Part shown: positions 33,730-44,650 of the stretch, one piece after another
Position numbering within the stretch: the first letter of the stretch is position 1
How the letters are laid out: each line of letters opens with the position of its first letter
From: Sialis fuliginosa
Taxonomy: Eukaryota > Arthropoda > Insecta > Megaloptera > Sialidae
DNA: 64,000 nucleotides
NCBI GenBank assembly: GCA_961205875.1
Contig: OY540810.1
Coordinates: forward strand, 26,660,001-26,724,000
Reading direction: 5' to 3'
Notes under the pieces: model-generated
Databases searched by the model: none
What the model saw: only the letters and a program-made list of their open reading frames with translations
What the model was told of the DNA's origin: nothing
Position numbers and translations under genes: made by a program

Positions 33730-34256
33730 AATTAGTTGGATCCCCCAGCATATATTACAAAACATAAAAATACATTTTAATAAATTATTATATATGTCAA
33801 GGTATAAGTATATATTATAATATATATTTATATCTTAATATATATAACAAGGTATAAATATATATGATAATATATGCTCGAGCCTGATTTTGGCACGATC
33901 CGAGAATATAATTGTATATATTATTATATATATTAATGTCTTAACATATATAACAAGATATAAGTATATATTATAATATACACTAATATATGCTGAGGGC
34001 CTGATTTTGGCACGATCCGAGAATATATTACTATATATTATGATATATATTTATATCTTAACATATATAACAAGGTATAAATATATATAATAATATATTG
34101 TCATATATATATTAACATATTAATACATTACAATATATAAAAATATAATATAATATATACCAATATATTCTTGGATCGTGCCAAAATGAAGCCCTCAGCA
34201 TATCTTACCGGTTGGCTCTTATAATATATGCTAATATATTATCATTTTTTCCCGGG
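33730..34256 (-). repeat. AT-rich minisatellite, right array
   Basis: Contains GCCTGATTTTGGCACGATCC at 33882 and 33999 (117-bp spacing) and an inverted form GGATCGTGCCAAAATGA at 34173-34190, in an ATATAT/AACAAGGTATAA background. CCCTCAGC words echo the left array. Confidence 0.75.
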
Positions 34257-34351
34257 AACTCAACTTGAACTTGATAAAATGTTAATAATGATAATAAAAA
34301 TAATAACTGAAATGAATTATGAATTTTTAACTATTTACATATTTAGACTAT

Positions 34352-34433
34352 ATACAAGTATTGATATGGATCTTGGCTTCTGGGTCGATAACACGACCAA
34401 ATGGACGCGGCTTACACCCAGAAGCCAAGATCT
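34352..34433. mobile_element. Miniature Penelope-like palindrome, locus 4
   Basis: Only 82 bp: GATCTTGGCTTCTGGGT (34369-34385) and its exact complement (34416-34432) surround CGATAACACGACC and GACGCGGCTTAC words. A perfect 13-bp direct repeat, ATATTTAGACTAT, flanks it (34339-34351, 34434-34446). The hammerhead-like half is missing. Probably an internal-deletion derivative that still inserted or was deleted after insertion. Confidence 0.7.
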
Positions 34434-34446
34434 ATATTTAGACTAT

Positions 34447-36257
34447 TGATACCGAACAATTCTCTCACATGCCATTGTTCATTAATAAACAATTAGCTGA
34501 AAATCGTTCAAAATGACAGATTTACAAATAACATCGAAAATAACATAGCAAAAATTAATATTCAAAATAAAAACATCGACCTTATTCCTAAAAGTGTAAC
34601 ACAACAATCGCTTTTAAAATTTAATATATTTATAGATAAGTATACATTTTTATAAATTTTCATTCGTTATAAAAATACTAAAACTACCGATTTTTATATT
34701 TTTTTTACACCGGGATAAACTTCCCTTGTTTAACTGGATGACATGATTAAATTCTAATGCAAATTTTAAAATTGCATGAATACACTTAAATTCTTGGGAC
34801 ACCAATCAATCAATACTGGGAATGCATCACCGCTCTTTTTCTGTAGATATAATGGAATGAATTTTTAGTAACTCTATATCTGTGTCCTAAAATAATTATA
34901 ATTTCCATTATGTCTATCAATCAATATATCAGGTTACAAATTAGTATTTTTATATTTAAATTTGTATCGTAATTTTAATTTGGTAATTAATAATTATATT
35001 GAAAATATTTTTAAGGTTTCACGTACCCTACGTTGCATAATATTGTATATACATATATAAATATATGTACATATAAATATATATTTAAAAATAAGGTTTA
35101 TTTAATTATCTTAACAATTTCAAACTTAGTACCATCGAACCTGTGTATTTATGAAATGGACAGTTGTTAATTAAGAAACTGATGAAGACATATAATTGTC
35201 GAAATGTTTTAATTATTATTAAAAAATATATATTAATTAATTTTAACTAATTTAATTCAATAACCTAACCTCGAGAGAAAAACTGTATATAAATTTAAAA
35301 ATAAGTATAAAAAACAACATATTTTATTATCTTAAAGTACATACAGCATTACTTTGTTTATGTATGTACATTTAAATTATATAGGTACTATAGAGCCGTT
35401 TGAAAATATTACATTAAATGTATTTTATCGATAAAAATATAACGAAAATTAACTAAAGAAAACAAAAATTTAATTAAAAAATCAGTAATTAGATATTTAA
35501 TTTCATATAGATCTCATTTATTAGTATTAATAAATATTAGAATTTTGTATTAAACAAAATCTTTAATTGGCGATGGTAGAAATTAACTTCCATAAAATTT
35601 TAATTAACTATTTAAATATTCAGTAATTAAAATAAAAGAAGATAATTTCTGTTGAAATATCTTCCATTTATTTTTTCATTAAATTTAATTATCATTTTAT
35701 TATATCAGAAAATGTTCATTAAATACTTGAGTAATTATAAAAATGATAGCATCTTGTTTAATAAAAATTGTTACATTTTAATGTTAACATTTTAATTTAA
35801 AATAAATTTGTTACCATTGTAAAACAATTTAATTATATTAAGATCGTAAGTAGATACTCAAAAACAAAAATTTATTATTATATTAGATGAATATAATATA
35901 AATATAATACAAAGTAATGAATTTTAAAATGGAAAATAAATAATGAAATTTAATTTTTAAGATAAAAGACTTGAAAATAATTTACTCTTTTAAGTTACAT
36001 TTATCAAAATAATATTTATTACTTTTAATTAGGTATTATTAAAAAAAAGAAATCTCATCTCCACTATTACAAAGAATTTACCTGAAGGAAAAGCTATAAA
36101 AGCTAATGCTATCTGCGGGGTATTAAATATAAATGACAACCCACTGACAGTTCTAATAGTTGATTTGGTTAATATTTTATATGAACCATGACCATAATAA
36201 GCATTAAATAGAAATCAGTATCTCGATGATAGCGTTAGTTTAACTTTTGCTCTAGAG
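34447..36257. other. AT-rich stretch, nothing recognised
   Basis: About 1.8 kb of very AT-rich sequence. No frames above background, no terminal repeats, no match to other window families noticed. Confidence 0.55.
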
Positions 36258-37106
36258 CAGCGGTTCCCAACTTTTATTGACTTGCGTACCCCTTGGCAGC
36301 CCAACTTCCCTAAATTGTACCTACATATTAAAAAAAATGTTTTTAATTTACATAGCTGCTGTTAACAAAAAATAGCAAAAAAGGAGTGTGCGGGTATCAT
36401 GAATTTTTTTTTTAAGTTTTTTTTTGTGGAGAGCACAGTTATCAAGTGCTCGGTGTTTTTAATTTAGATTATGGTATCATACAGCTTATGGCATCATATT
36501 TATTAGAAATACTAAAAAAAACTTAAAAAAAAAATCGACTTTAAAAAAACAATTAATAGTATTTGATAATAATTAAGTTTTACAATTTTTTTTTTATTCT
36601 TAAAAAGTTTTTTTTATCGGCTTGGTATTGACTTCAAAAACTGTTAATTTGAACTATTATAAACCTACTTTTCAGAGTTTGTAGGTTTTTTTAAGTCGGT
36701 TTTATTTTATTTTTTCTCTTCAGTGGCATATGTTCGAAGTTATATATAAAAAATATCCGCAGCCGAATTGAGAACCTTCTTCTTTTTTGACGTTGGTTAA
36801 AAACATTTTAAATGCATGTTTGAAAACACGAGTTCAATAAGGAACAGGCAAAAAAAATTTTTTATAAATAATCAAATTTTAGAATAAAATATTGTTTTAA
36901 TAAGAGATATTCGAATTAGAAAATATATTTAGAAAGCTGGCATCACAGGAAAAATATGCGAATCAATTTCACATTTTTTTATGTGTCTTTCACTATTAAT
37001 ATAGTATGTATCTTTTTCCGCCATTATAAACATTTTTTTTCGCGTACCCCTAAACGACTAAGCGCGTACTCCTGGGGGTACGCCTACCACAGGTTGGGAA
37101 TCGCTG
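36258..37106. mobile_element. hAT-type non-autonomous element
   Basis: Ends CAGCGGTTCCCAACTTTTA and CAGCGATTCCCAACCTGTGG, a textbook hAT-like terminus, with GCGTACCCC words just inside both ends. Flanking CTCTAGAG and CTCTAAAG are a near-perfect 8-bp duplication, offset by one base. Inside, 36761-36804 is a minus-strand piece of the AACCGACTTCAAAA repeat better seen at 59100-59640. Confidence 0.75.
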
Positions 37107-39239
37107 ACTCTAAAGAGAATTCTTTATAATATTCGATATCAAAATAAAATATAACTAATAAATATATACGAATATTATGACACTTAACTAATTTGTGTAT
37201 TCTTTATAATTTTCTTATAAATTCATTTCTTCTAGAATGAAAAAGTAAAGTAAGAAAATGTAGATAAATATTTTTATAACGAAGAAATAGACATAAATCG
37301 TAAAAAAGTACGGAGACACATTATTTCATATTATATACAAAAATAGAAGAAAATAAAATATGAAAAAATCGTAACAAAAAACTTACTTCAAACATAAAGA
37401 AATATATATTACAAAATTATATGTGCATTTTCGTCTCCATTTTATATAATATTCATCAGAGATGATATTAGCAAGTGTATCTGTGTTGGATACTTTTTTC
37501 AGTACGCGAACAGACATAAATTCAGCCTAAATCAACAAGAACGTGTTAACAGCTAATGATGATTCAGGTCAGTTGTCTATTTGACCGTAGAGCGGTTAGA
37601 ATCCGGAGAAAGAGGTGAATTAACAGTAGGACCCGTGCATGTTTAGCATCACAAAAAGGATTTCCTCCGAACGCGTTTGACACGTACATCTATAAACTCT
37701 TCTTTTTTTCTTTAGAGGTAAAAGGATTTGGTCGGTTTTTTCTATTGTCACTGCCGTCTGTTTACAAGACACTTTGACAATAATGAGATTTTTTATTGAC
37801 CTCTGGTGTTCAATAGACAGGTAGTCAGCCTTGAAAATGCGCCAATAGTCTGATATTGTCAAATTTATATAAGAAAAACAGAAAATATTTGTTTGTGTTT
37901 TCTAGATTAACAGTCAAGCAACGGAAGTTTGAAAGCTCAAATTTTGTATAATGCTGTAGGATGCAGATATGAATTAAACGTTATTACATTAATATTTGCA
38001 CAATTTTTTATGATGTTTTGATGTTATCTTTTGTTACTGAAATAATTATAACTATAAAATATTAATTAATTTAAATTTAATTATACAAAATTATAATTAT
38101 CTTAAAAAAAATATATATCAAACGAAGAAGGAAATGACATTTTCTGGAGAGTACATTAGTATTGCAATACATACAAATATTTCATTTTGATGTAGAACTA
38201 TGTCTTCCCCAGCAATACTAAGGGGTATTTTCGAGAACACAAATGAAAAGTAAATATGTCACAATTTGAAATTTTATACCTCAGGAAATTATAATCGTAT
38301 AGTAATAAATAAAACGCTAATATATAACTTATACAGGGTAGAGCATTTAAGTTGCAAATTTTTATTACAGAGCCATCGTAAATTTGAAAACTTGGAGAAT
38401 TATTTCAGAATTTTCTTTAACTTTTCGTATTTTTAAATAATTTAAATTATTATATTTTAAATAATACTCCAAATCTCATTAGATTTTATTTTCTACAGTC
38501 TCTCTAAAGTTGATGATTTTCAAGTGAAAAATTCTTGAAATTTTAGAATCTCGAATTATTTTGTTAGATATCATGGGAAGTTTAGGTTGTTCTAAAAAAA
38601 AGTTTTTGATGAAAGAAAAAACTTGTGGCTTGGGACGAAATGTTAGTTATAGAGTCCCCCCTAGTAACGTGCTGTGACGAATTTTAAAGATTTTTTTTAA
38701 AGAAGTTTTTTTCCAAAGCAATGCCTGAACACTTGGGGTCTAGGGTGCCCCCCCCCCCTAATCCGGTAATGGTGGGAGCTCGGCCTATTTCTTTGAGTTT
38801 AGCTGATACTATCTAATGTGTTATCTTCCATAATTCCCTTCTTGTTTTTCTATACACAATTTTATAAAATATATTATGAAAATAATAATTTTTATTACAA
38901 TCAAATTTCAATTTATAGCGTTTATAATATCATACACTGAATACATAACAAGACACGTTTTGTTTATTTTTTCAATTAGCTATGCTGATTTAATCATATA
39001 TACCAACACAGGCGGAAAATGTACATGTAATACTATTTTGGCGTGTTCAATCATGAAAAATGACAACGTGGAGAATATGTCATCTCGCTTAAAAACTTTT
39101 CCCTTATAAATCAATAACTCACGCACACATACACACAACAAACAGTGGTGGCCCATAATATGAGTGTCACATGACCCATAAAGTATTACGGAAAAGAAGA
39201 CAGTGTGTTTATCTCAAATAATGTTAAATTATAAAATAC
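37107..39239. other. AT-rich stretch with one coding-like frame
   Basis: Minus frame 37620-37862 (80 codons) lies in a more balanced patch and has a basic KKKRRVYRCTC segment; a shifted frame just after it gives FCDAKH. A transposase C-terminus with a frameshift is possible but not shown. A C10 run sits at 38749-38758 in a G/C-rich patch of unknown origin. The rest is featureless. Confidence 0.4.
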
Positions 39240-39545
39240 GAAGATTGAGTGATTTTATTTTCTATGACAGAAAAATCATTTTCAAGAAGACGTATTTTTT
39301 CGGTTACAACTTTTTTAGCTATATATGCGTTTCACGAAAAATAATTAAATTAATGAACAAATAATAGATTTACTAAGTAAGATTGAAAAAAATGAATGCA
39401 ATATATATTATACATACTAAAAGTCTATATAGCTTTTAATGAAAACTTTTTTTCTAATTTGTTTTTGAGTTACAACGTCTACAGACAGACAAACACATAA
39501 ACATTATGGTAAAAATAGTCAGAATTGATTGAGAGAAAGTTTAAA
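39240..39545 (-). repeat. Repeat related to 43120-43440
   Basis: Shares its ending: ACAGACAGACAAACACATAA, then TGGTAAAAATAGTCAGAATT against the ATGGCGAAAATAGTCAGAAT of the other copy. The upstream half is poorly conserved. Probably a worn R8-related tail. Confidence 0.45.
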
Positions 39546-39740
39546 TGGATACGGATGTATAAGAAAGTAAAAGTATAGAATAGTTTCGTCTTGTTTTTCA
39601 TCAAAATAAAATAGGAAAGATAGTTTACTAAACAAACAAAAATATATGTATATTATATGAATTAATAACATTTTTTTAAATTATAAAAAATAAATACTAT
39701 TTCAGAGAATGGGATTTTTAAATTCAACAGTGATATAATA

Positions 39741-39939
39741 TGAATCTTGGCTTCTTGGTATAAGCCGCGTCGGTTTGGTCGTGTTATCAGCCAACGTTTC
39801 GTCACACATTCTTCTAAAAGCGCTTTTAGAAGAACCCTGAAGATGTCCACTACAATGTGTTGCGAAACATTGGCCGATAAAACGACCAAATTAACGCGGC
39901 TTACACCCAGAAGCCAAGATCCATATCAAGCCTCAAGAC
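39741..39939. mobile_element. Palindromic Penelope-like element, locus 5
   Basis: Compact 199-bp copy: minus arm 39741-39820, a 22-bp perfect palindrome CTTCTAAAAGC/GCTTTTAGAAG at the centre (39811-39832), and plus arm to 39939. The plus arm has the full hammerhead-like core (39836-39873: CCTGAAGATGTCC ... GCGAAACATTGG). A perfect 13-bp duplication, CAGTGATATAATA, flanks it (39728-39740, 39940-39952). Open frames on both strands over it are repeat sequence. Confidence 0.75.
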
Positions 39940-39952
39940 CAGTGATATAATA

Positions 39953-40323
39953 CCCATAAGTACCATAAAATTCGTTTGTATATTTCATAAATACAAAATT
40001 TAAAATTCATGATTCGCGAAAATTATTCGGCCAATTTAACTAGGTATATAAATAATAATAAATATGTGAAAATAAAAAACAAAATTCGGAAATGAACAAA
40101 TTTCTTTTCATTTTCTGCAGAAATGTGAAAGTCATCTCGAAAATAAATACTAAATAATAATATATCCTTTGTTTTTGTATCGGGTAAATATTGTCTTTTA
40201 CGCATCACAAAACATTTATTTGGAAAAAATGAGATACTCGTAGAATAAAAAAAAACTTAGAGTATAATATGTTCATTTCTTTTATTTAACAACAGACTTG
40301 GAAATGTAAAATATGTACATATA
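39953..40323. other. AT-rich spacer
   Basis: Nothing recognised; a 61-codon minus frame is composition-driven. Confidence 0.5.
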
Positions 40324-40889
40324 AGGTACTGGCACCAGTCTTGGCAAAGACTCCAGTAATGACCAATTTCTAAATTAAATGTACTGAATTAGAAATATGT
40401 GTTGATATTTGATTACTACCATTTATGAATATTTATCTATATACATTTAACTGTCTTACAGCGTGATTTTATGACAATCGACCAATAGGTGTCACAATGG
40501 TGGACATTTAAAGTAATTATTATTAATATTAATTATTATATTAACATAGAAACTGCTTTACATTGTTTCAAATTTGACGATTCTTTCTTTTATATCTTTT
40601 GTGTCGTATAGTACTTATCATTTTGTAATCATTAACAAGTGTCCATCACTGCATGCTCATTACTAGTTTTACTTTATTCATTACTGGAGAAAAAACATAA
40701 ACCAAATAAAAGGCTATAATTTAAAAAACAATATACTATATTTGCGGACTTTGGTAATTAAATTGATTAAATAAAGAGTTACTTGTTTTATTAGTAACAT
40801 GAGTTCGTGAGAATTACCAAAAAGATGCCCGTCAATCACAAAAACTGTAAACCTTGCTCTTAAAGCGGCCATAACTGGTGCCAGTTCCT
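40324..40889 (+). mobile_element. AGGTACTGG-family MITE, copy 3 (best preserved)
   Basis: 566 bp with inward ends AGGTACTGGCACCAGTCTTG and AGGAACTGGCACCAGTTATG. TA on both sides (40322-40323, 40890-40891). Nearly collinear with copy 1 over its whole length, so it can serve as the reference. No transposase frame. Confidence 0.85.
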
Positions 40890-42299
40890 TACTTAATAAT
40901 AAGATTATAAAAATTCTGCAGTACACTTGTAGAGCTGCCACTGTGTACTTACGTGCATCATTACACCTTATGGTTATTTAATACACGTGCAGGAGCAGAC
41001 TGACATTTTTTTTCAACAAACTTTTCAGTTATAGTTCATACAGGTGGTACATTATTTACCGAGACCCTAAAATAAATTAATCAAACAGAAAAAATGATAA
41101 ATATAAAAAATATGGGTTCAAAGTTAGCTATATAATATGTAGTTTAGAATTGGTTTTAAATACAGGATGGTATTCAGTACAAAATTCTGATAGTCCTTGA
41201 TAAATAGATCAAAAGACTCTATGGGCACTAACTCCTAAGAACTCATGGTTTTAAGATAAAGCCCTCTGAAGTTGGGAATCATGCATGTTTTTAATTTACA
41301 ATAAATAAATTTGTAGAACCTTTATTTTCGTACAACTGTTTGTATGTGTTCCCAAAGAGTTATATAATCAATTGGCACCACAAAAAAGTCGACTATTCAA
41401 TTATTTGGTAAATTGTAGCTCTAAAATCTTATCGTTACGTTTTTTTAATTAAAACCCAATTCAATTGTTTCATAGAACCAGCAATAATAAAATAATAATA
41501 ATAGCCAAAAACCTGCTTTTGTCAGCCCTCCTAATGTAGGAGCCATGAACAGCAATTTTAGCCATCTACCCACACGTACCACGTATTAAACAAAATAAAA
41601 TTAGAATATGGATGATAATCAAAAATATGTGTGATAATAAACGGCTCAAGCTACCAGGAGGTTATGAAGACCTTTATAATTACCAATAATAAAATAAATA
41701 ATAAGTAATTCATACAATAAAACTGCCCGGGAGCTTCCAGTTTAAATATCCTAAATATAAGTAATCAATATACCTACATACCTGTTTATAAACAGAAGAG
41801 AAAAATAAATTCCTTGCCGAGAGAGATGGAAATCGTTTATCTGAAAAATGAAAGAGATTAGTAAACATTTTGTATGTATGTGTATACATACTCCTATATA
41901 AAATGTAATAAACAACCAAATGTCAACAATGAAGCACGATTTTTATTTTAAAACATGAAACATCAAAGGTTATGGACCTATTAAACTAAACAACTCTCGT
42001 ACCTATTGTTTTGAAAATTTGGGTGAATTTTTCACCTTATTAAAAATAGATAGGTATTTTAAATAATAAAGTGCATTTTTTGTTAACTATTCCATTCATG
42101 ATTTTGATATAAATATACCGGGAATTTGTCAGTGTATCGCATTATATATATTATAATTAATTAGTCCAAGAGCCCTGTCAATTTATATACCTTGTACCAT
42201 TAAAATTTAGAGAAAAATGAATAATGACAACAAATAATTTTCTTAATAATAACTTTAAAATAAACCGAAGAAAATTGAAATAGGATGATTAGGAGCTGA
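40890..42299. other. AT-rich stretch, nothing recognised
   Basis: No terminal repeats or credible frames. Short balanced patch near 41510-41590 without motif. Confidence 0.5.
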
Positions 42300-42480
42300 G
42301 ATACAGTGGGGGCCATCTTTAGCGCCGCTGTGCCGAGGGTTTCGGCAAGATTTACCCCGGCACAGTTTCGTGAATTGCTATTCATGAAAAATCGTATGCA
42401 CGACATTAGAATTGTCCGAGCGTTCATGGTATATAAATCGATCAGACTCTTGGTATATATGATAAGAAAAATTTTCTCCA
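42300..42480. other. GC-richer patch with small hairpin and open frames
   Basis: GTGCCGAGGGT (42330-42340) and ACCCCGGCAC (42354-42363) can pair. Both strands are open across it. Plus-strand residues begin MGAIFSAAVPRVSARFTPAQ; minus-strand residues include CAGVNLAETLGTAALKMAPT. Neither matches a family I know. Might be an exon remnant or part of a transposon. Confidence 0.25.
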
Positions 42481-43119
42481 ACTTGCGTTATATTTTTCTT
42501 TAGTGCTCACCAATCTGATACGAAAGTGTTATGTTACATATATATCATATGTTTTTCAGGAGACCATTAGGAATATGTTATTTACATTAACAAAAAAACA
42601 TATATAAAGAGACGAACTTTTCCTCTCATTATATTAATTTAGAAGTTAAGATTAATTTAAATATGAACACTGCTTTGATTGTTAAAAGAAAACTAAATAC
42701 CGAGATAACCATTCTTAATTGCATCCTATTCAACATCTGTATATTATATTATGATTTATTGATCTCTTATATGTCAGTTCAAATAGGAAATATGTGAATA
42801 TTTTATTGGATAAAACTTTCAAATATATCATATTTATGTCTTCAAAATTGAGTGAAAATTGTTCGTATAGTCTACAATTTTTTACGATGTTAGCAATTGG
42901 AGTATCTATCTAAATGTTTATTTATATACAAATTTGTCCAATAGTCAAATATTGCGTCGTATTTATATATTTTTACAGTATACTTGTAAAAAATTTGGGT
43001 AAAAATAAAATAAATATACACATAAAGAAATGGAGATATAATACAAATATCGGTAAAAAAAATTTTATCGACATTTTCTTTTAATATGCGCATGATTATT
43101 TATTCGTATATTTTTTTTA
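42481..43119. other. AT-rich stretch, nothing recognised
   Basis: Low-complexity sequence only. Confidence 0.5.
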
Positions 43120-43440
43120 TTTTTTGTCAATTTCAATCTTAACATAAATTTTTCTGTTATGCAAACGTCAAAAGGATATTTAAAATGTTAAAATGGCATT
43201 TAACATGCTAAAGTAAATAGCCCTTAAAAAAAAACAAATGACGATTTTAAGACAAAAATTAATCTTAATAAATATAAAATTTCATCCTTCTACGACTTGT
43301 CGTATTTGATTTACAGCGCTCACAGACAGACTGACAGACACACAGACATCATGGCGAAAATAGTCAGAATGGATTCAGGGAAGGTCAAAATGGATAATTC
43401 CATCAAAATCCGAATTTCGAAAAAAATCGGCTTCACTATA
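43120..43440 (-). repeat. R8-related repeat
   Basis: Begins GTCAATTTCAATCTTAACAT and ATGCAAACGTCAAAAGG, matching the 20990-21060 part of R8 copy 2 (GACAATTTCAATCTAAATC, ATGCTAACGTCAAAATG), then diverges into a GACAGACTGACAGACACACA run and the AAAATAGTCAGAATGGATT tail seen at 39240-39545. Confidence 0.5.
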
Positions 43441-43494
43441 ACTATCAAAGTGTTAATAATTTACTATAAATTCTATTACTGTATAACCTACTTA

Positions 43495-43832
43495 CATGGG
43501 CACCGGTATGGGGGTGCAAGGAGGTGCACTTTAACCCCCCTGGCAAAAAAGAAAAAACACATAAAAAAATTAAGAAATATAATTTTTATTTTAAAATAAC
43601 CTTTTGAACTTTAGTTAGATCAGAATATAAAACTGAGGACCTTTTTTTTAGATAAAAATAAAAATTAAATACCTTTTTTTAGTCATTAATTTCAATGCAG
43701 GTTTAATATTACAAAATTATTATTATTATTTATTTTCATTTTTATTTTTTGAATTATCCTCGCGAGCCGCATATAATTAAATTTTATATATCTAGATGCA
43801 CCTCCCTGAAAGAAATTCTGCCAGCGCCCATG
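43495..43832. mobile_element. hAT-type MITE
   Basis: Ends CATGGGCACCGGTATGGG and CATGGGCGCTGGCAGAA read inward, with GGAGGTGCA words further in on both sides. A perfect 8-bp duplication, CCTACTTA, flanks it (43487-43494, 43833-43840). 338 bp, no transposase. Confidence 0.85.
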
Positions 43833-43840
43833 CCTACTTA

Positions 43841-44241
43841 CATACTTTTGTTTACCTATTGTTAGGACAAAACGTATGCCTGCATACATACACACATATG
43901 ATTATGTATCTTCCAACGCTTAAGAGGTCTAACATGTCAGAAGTAAGGTTTCCGCGTTGTTGGTTGACAAATCTTAAACGCATGTTCTGCAAACTTAGGG
44001 TTAGTAGTTTCTCAATCCTGAAAGGTTCTAGAACTTTAACCTAACAAAGTATCGTATTTACGCTAACTTCTTAAGTAGAAAATTTTAATTAAACTATAGA
44101 TGTTGTCATACATTGTGTATTGTAACAATTTATATAAGTAATGTGTTTATAACATGCGCGATACTTGATATATCAGATTATATAGGATAAATTATTTAAT
44201 ATTTATTATATCAATACCTTTTTATAGCTCATAAATTACAA
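43841..44241. other. Spacer, nothing recognised
   Basis: Moderately balanced at 43900-44040 (TTTCCGCGTTGTTGGTTGAC) but without a frame or repeat partner. Confidence 0.45.
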
Positions 44242-44650
44242 TTAGTATAAATATAGTTTATACTGGTTTTTGACGTTCTCTATGGTACATAGGGATTTCA
44301 ATGTTGTTTCAGATACATTCAAAATATTTATTGTTTTTTCGATCGTTAGAGCAATGTAATGGTAATATGTTATTAATGGATAAATAATATGTTTTACTAT
44401 TTTTTTTAATAATATTGGACGTATGGTTTTTGAGTAATTGGATATTAAAAATAGAGTTTTTAATACACGGTAAATGAGAGAACTCGCCGGAAGTGCTCTA
44501 TTTATTGAAATTTTACACAAAAATTCTATACAGAGACGTTTTAAATACTGATTATTCGAAACTTCAACCCTTTTAAGTACTATAAAAATTATAAAACATA
44601 TACATTCACGTGTAGTTTCAGAACCATGTTTATTCAAAGTAATGAAAAAC
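44242..44650 (-). other. Longest open frame in the window, unassigned
   Basis: 131-136 codons open on the minus strand, read from about 44650 to 44242. There is no ATG at the open end (first listed codon is TTG), but a TATTTCTAG acceptor-like site lies directly upstream, so an internal or terminal exon is imaginable. Residues include SETTREC, LKRVEVSNNQYLKRL and NVSETTLKSL and are less monotonous than most frames here. At this base composition a frame this long is uncommon but not impossible by chance. No family recognised. Confidence 0.2.

Larger units (their letters stand above)
28405..34256. mobile_element. Candidate 5.85-kb composite closed by CCCGGG inverted ends
   Basis: The first 23 bases (CCCGGGAAAAAATGATAATA and three more) recur as an exact inverted copy at 34234-34256. 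Each end runs inward into AT-rich minisatellite with CCCTCAG-containing units, oppositely oriented. Inside are diverged repeats, a reverse transcriptase fragment and four separate MITEs. No target duplication is clear (AACTCA occurs near both ends but not adjacent on the left). It is either one large, much-invaded element, or two copies of a smaller repeat in opposite orientation. Confidence 0.4.

Noticed and set aside
37620..37862. 80-codon minus frame with a basic Cys-containing stretch, considered as a piggyBac-type C-terminus
   Set aside because: The Cys/His spacing does not fit without assuming a frameshift, and no catalytic region or ends are present.
39662..39950. Overlapping frames on both strands near 39.7-39.95 kb
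   Set aside because: Both are translations of the palindromic Penelope-like element.
43297..43599. 100-codon frame
   Set aside because: Starts in an R8-related tail with a GACAGAC run and ends in a hAT MITE; it spans two unrelated repeats.
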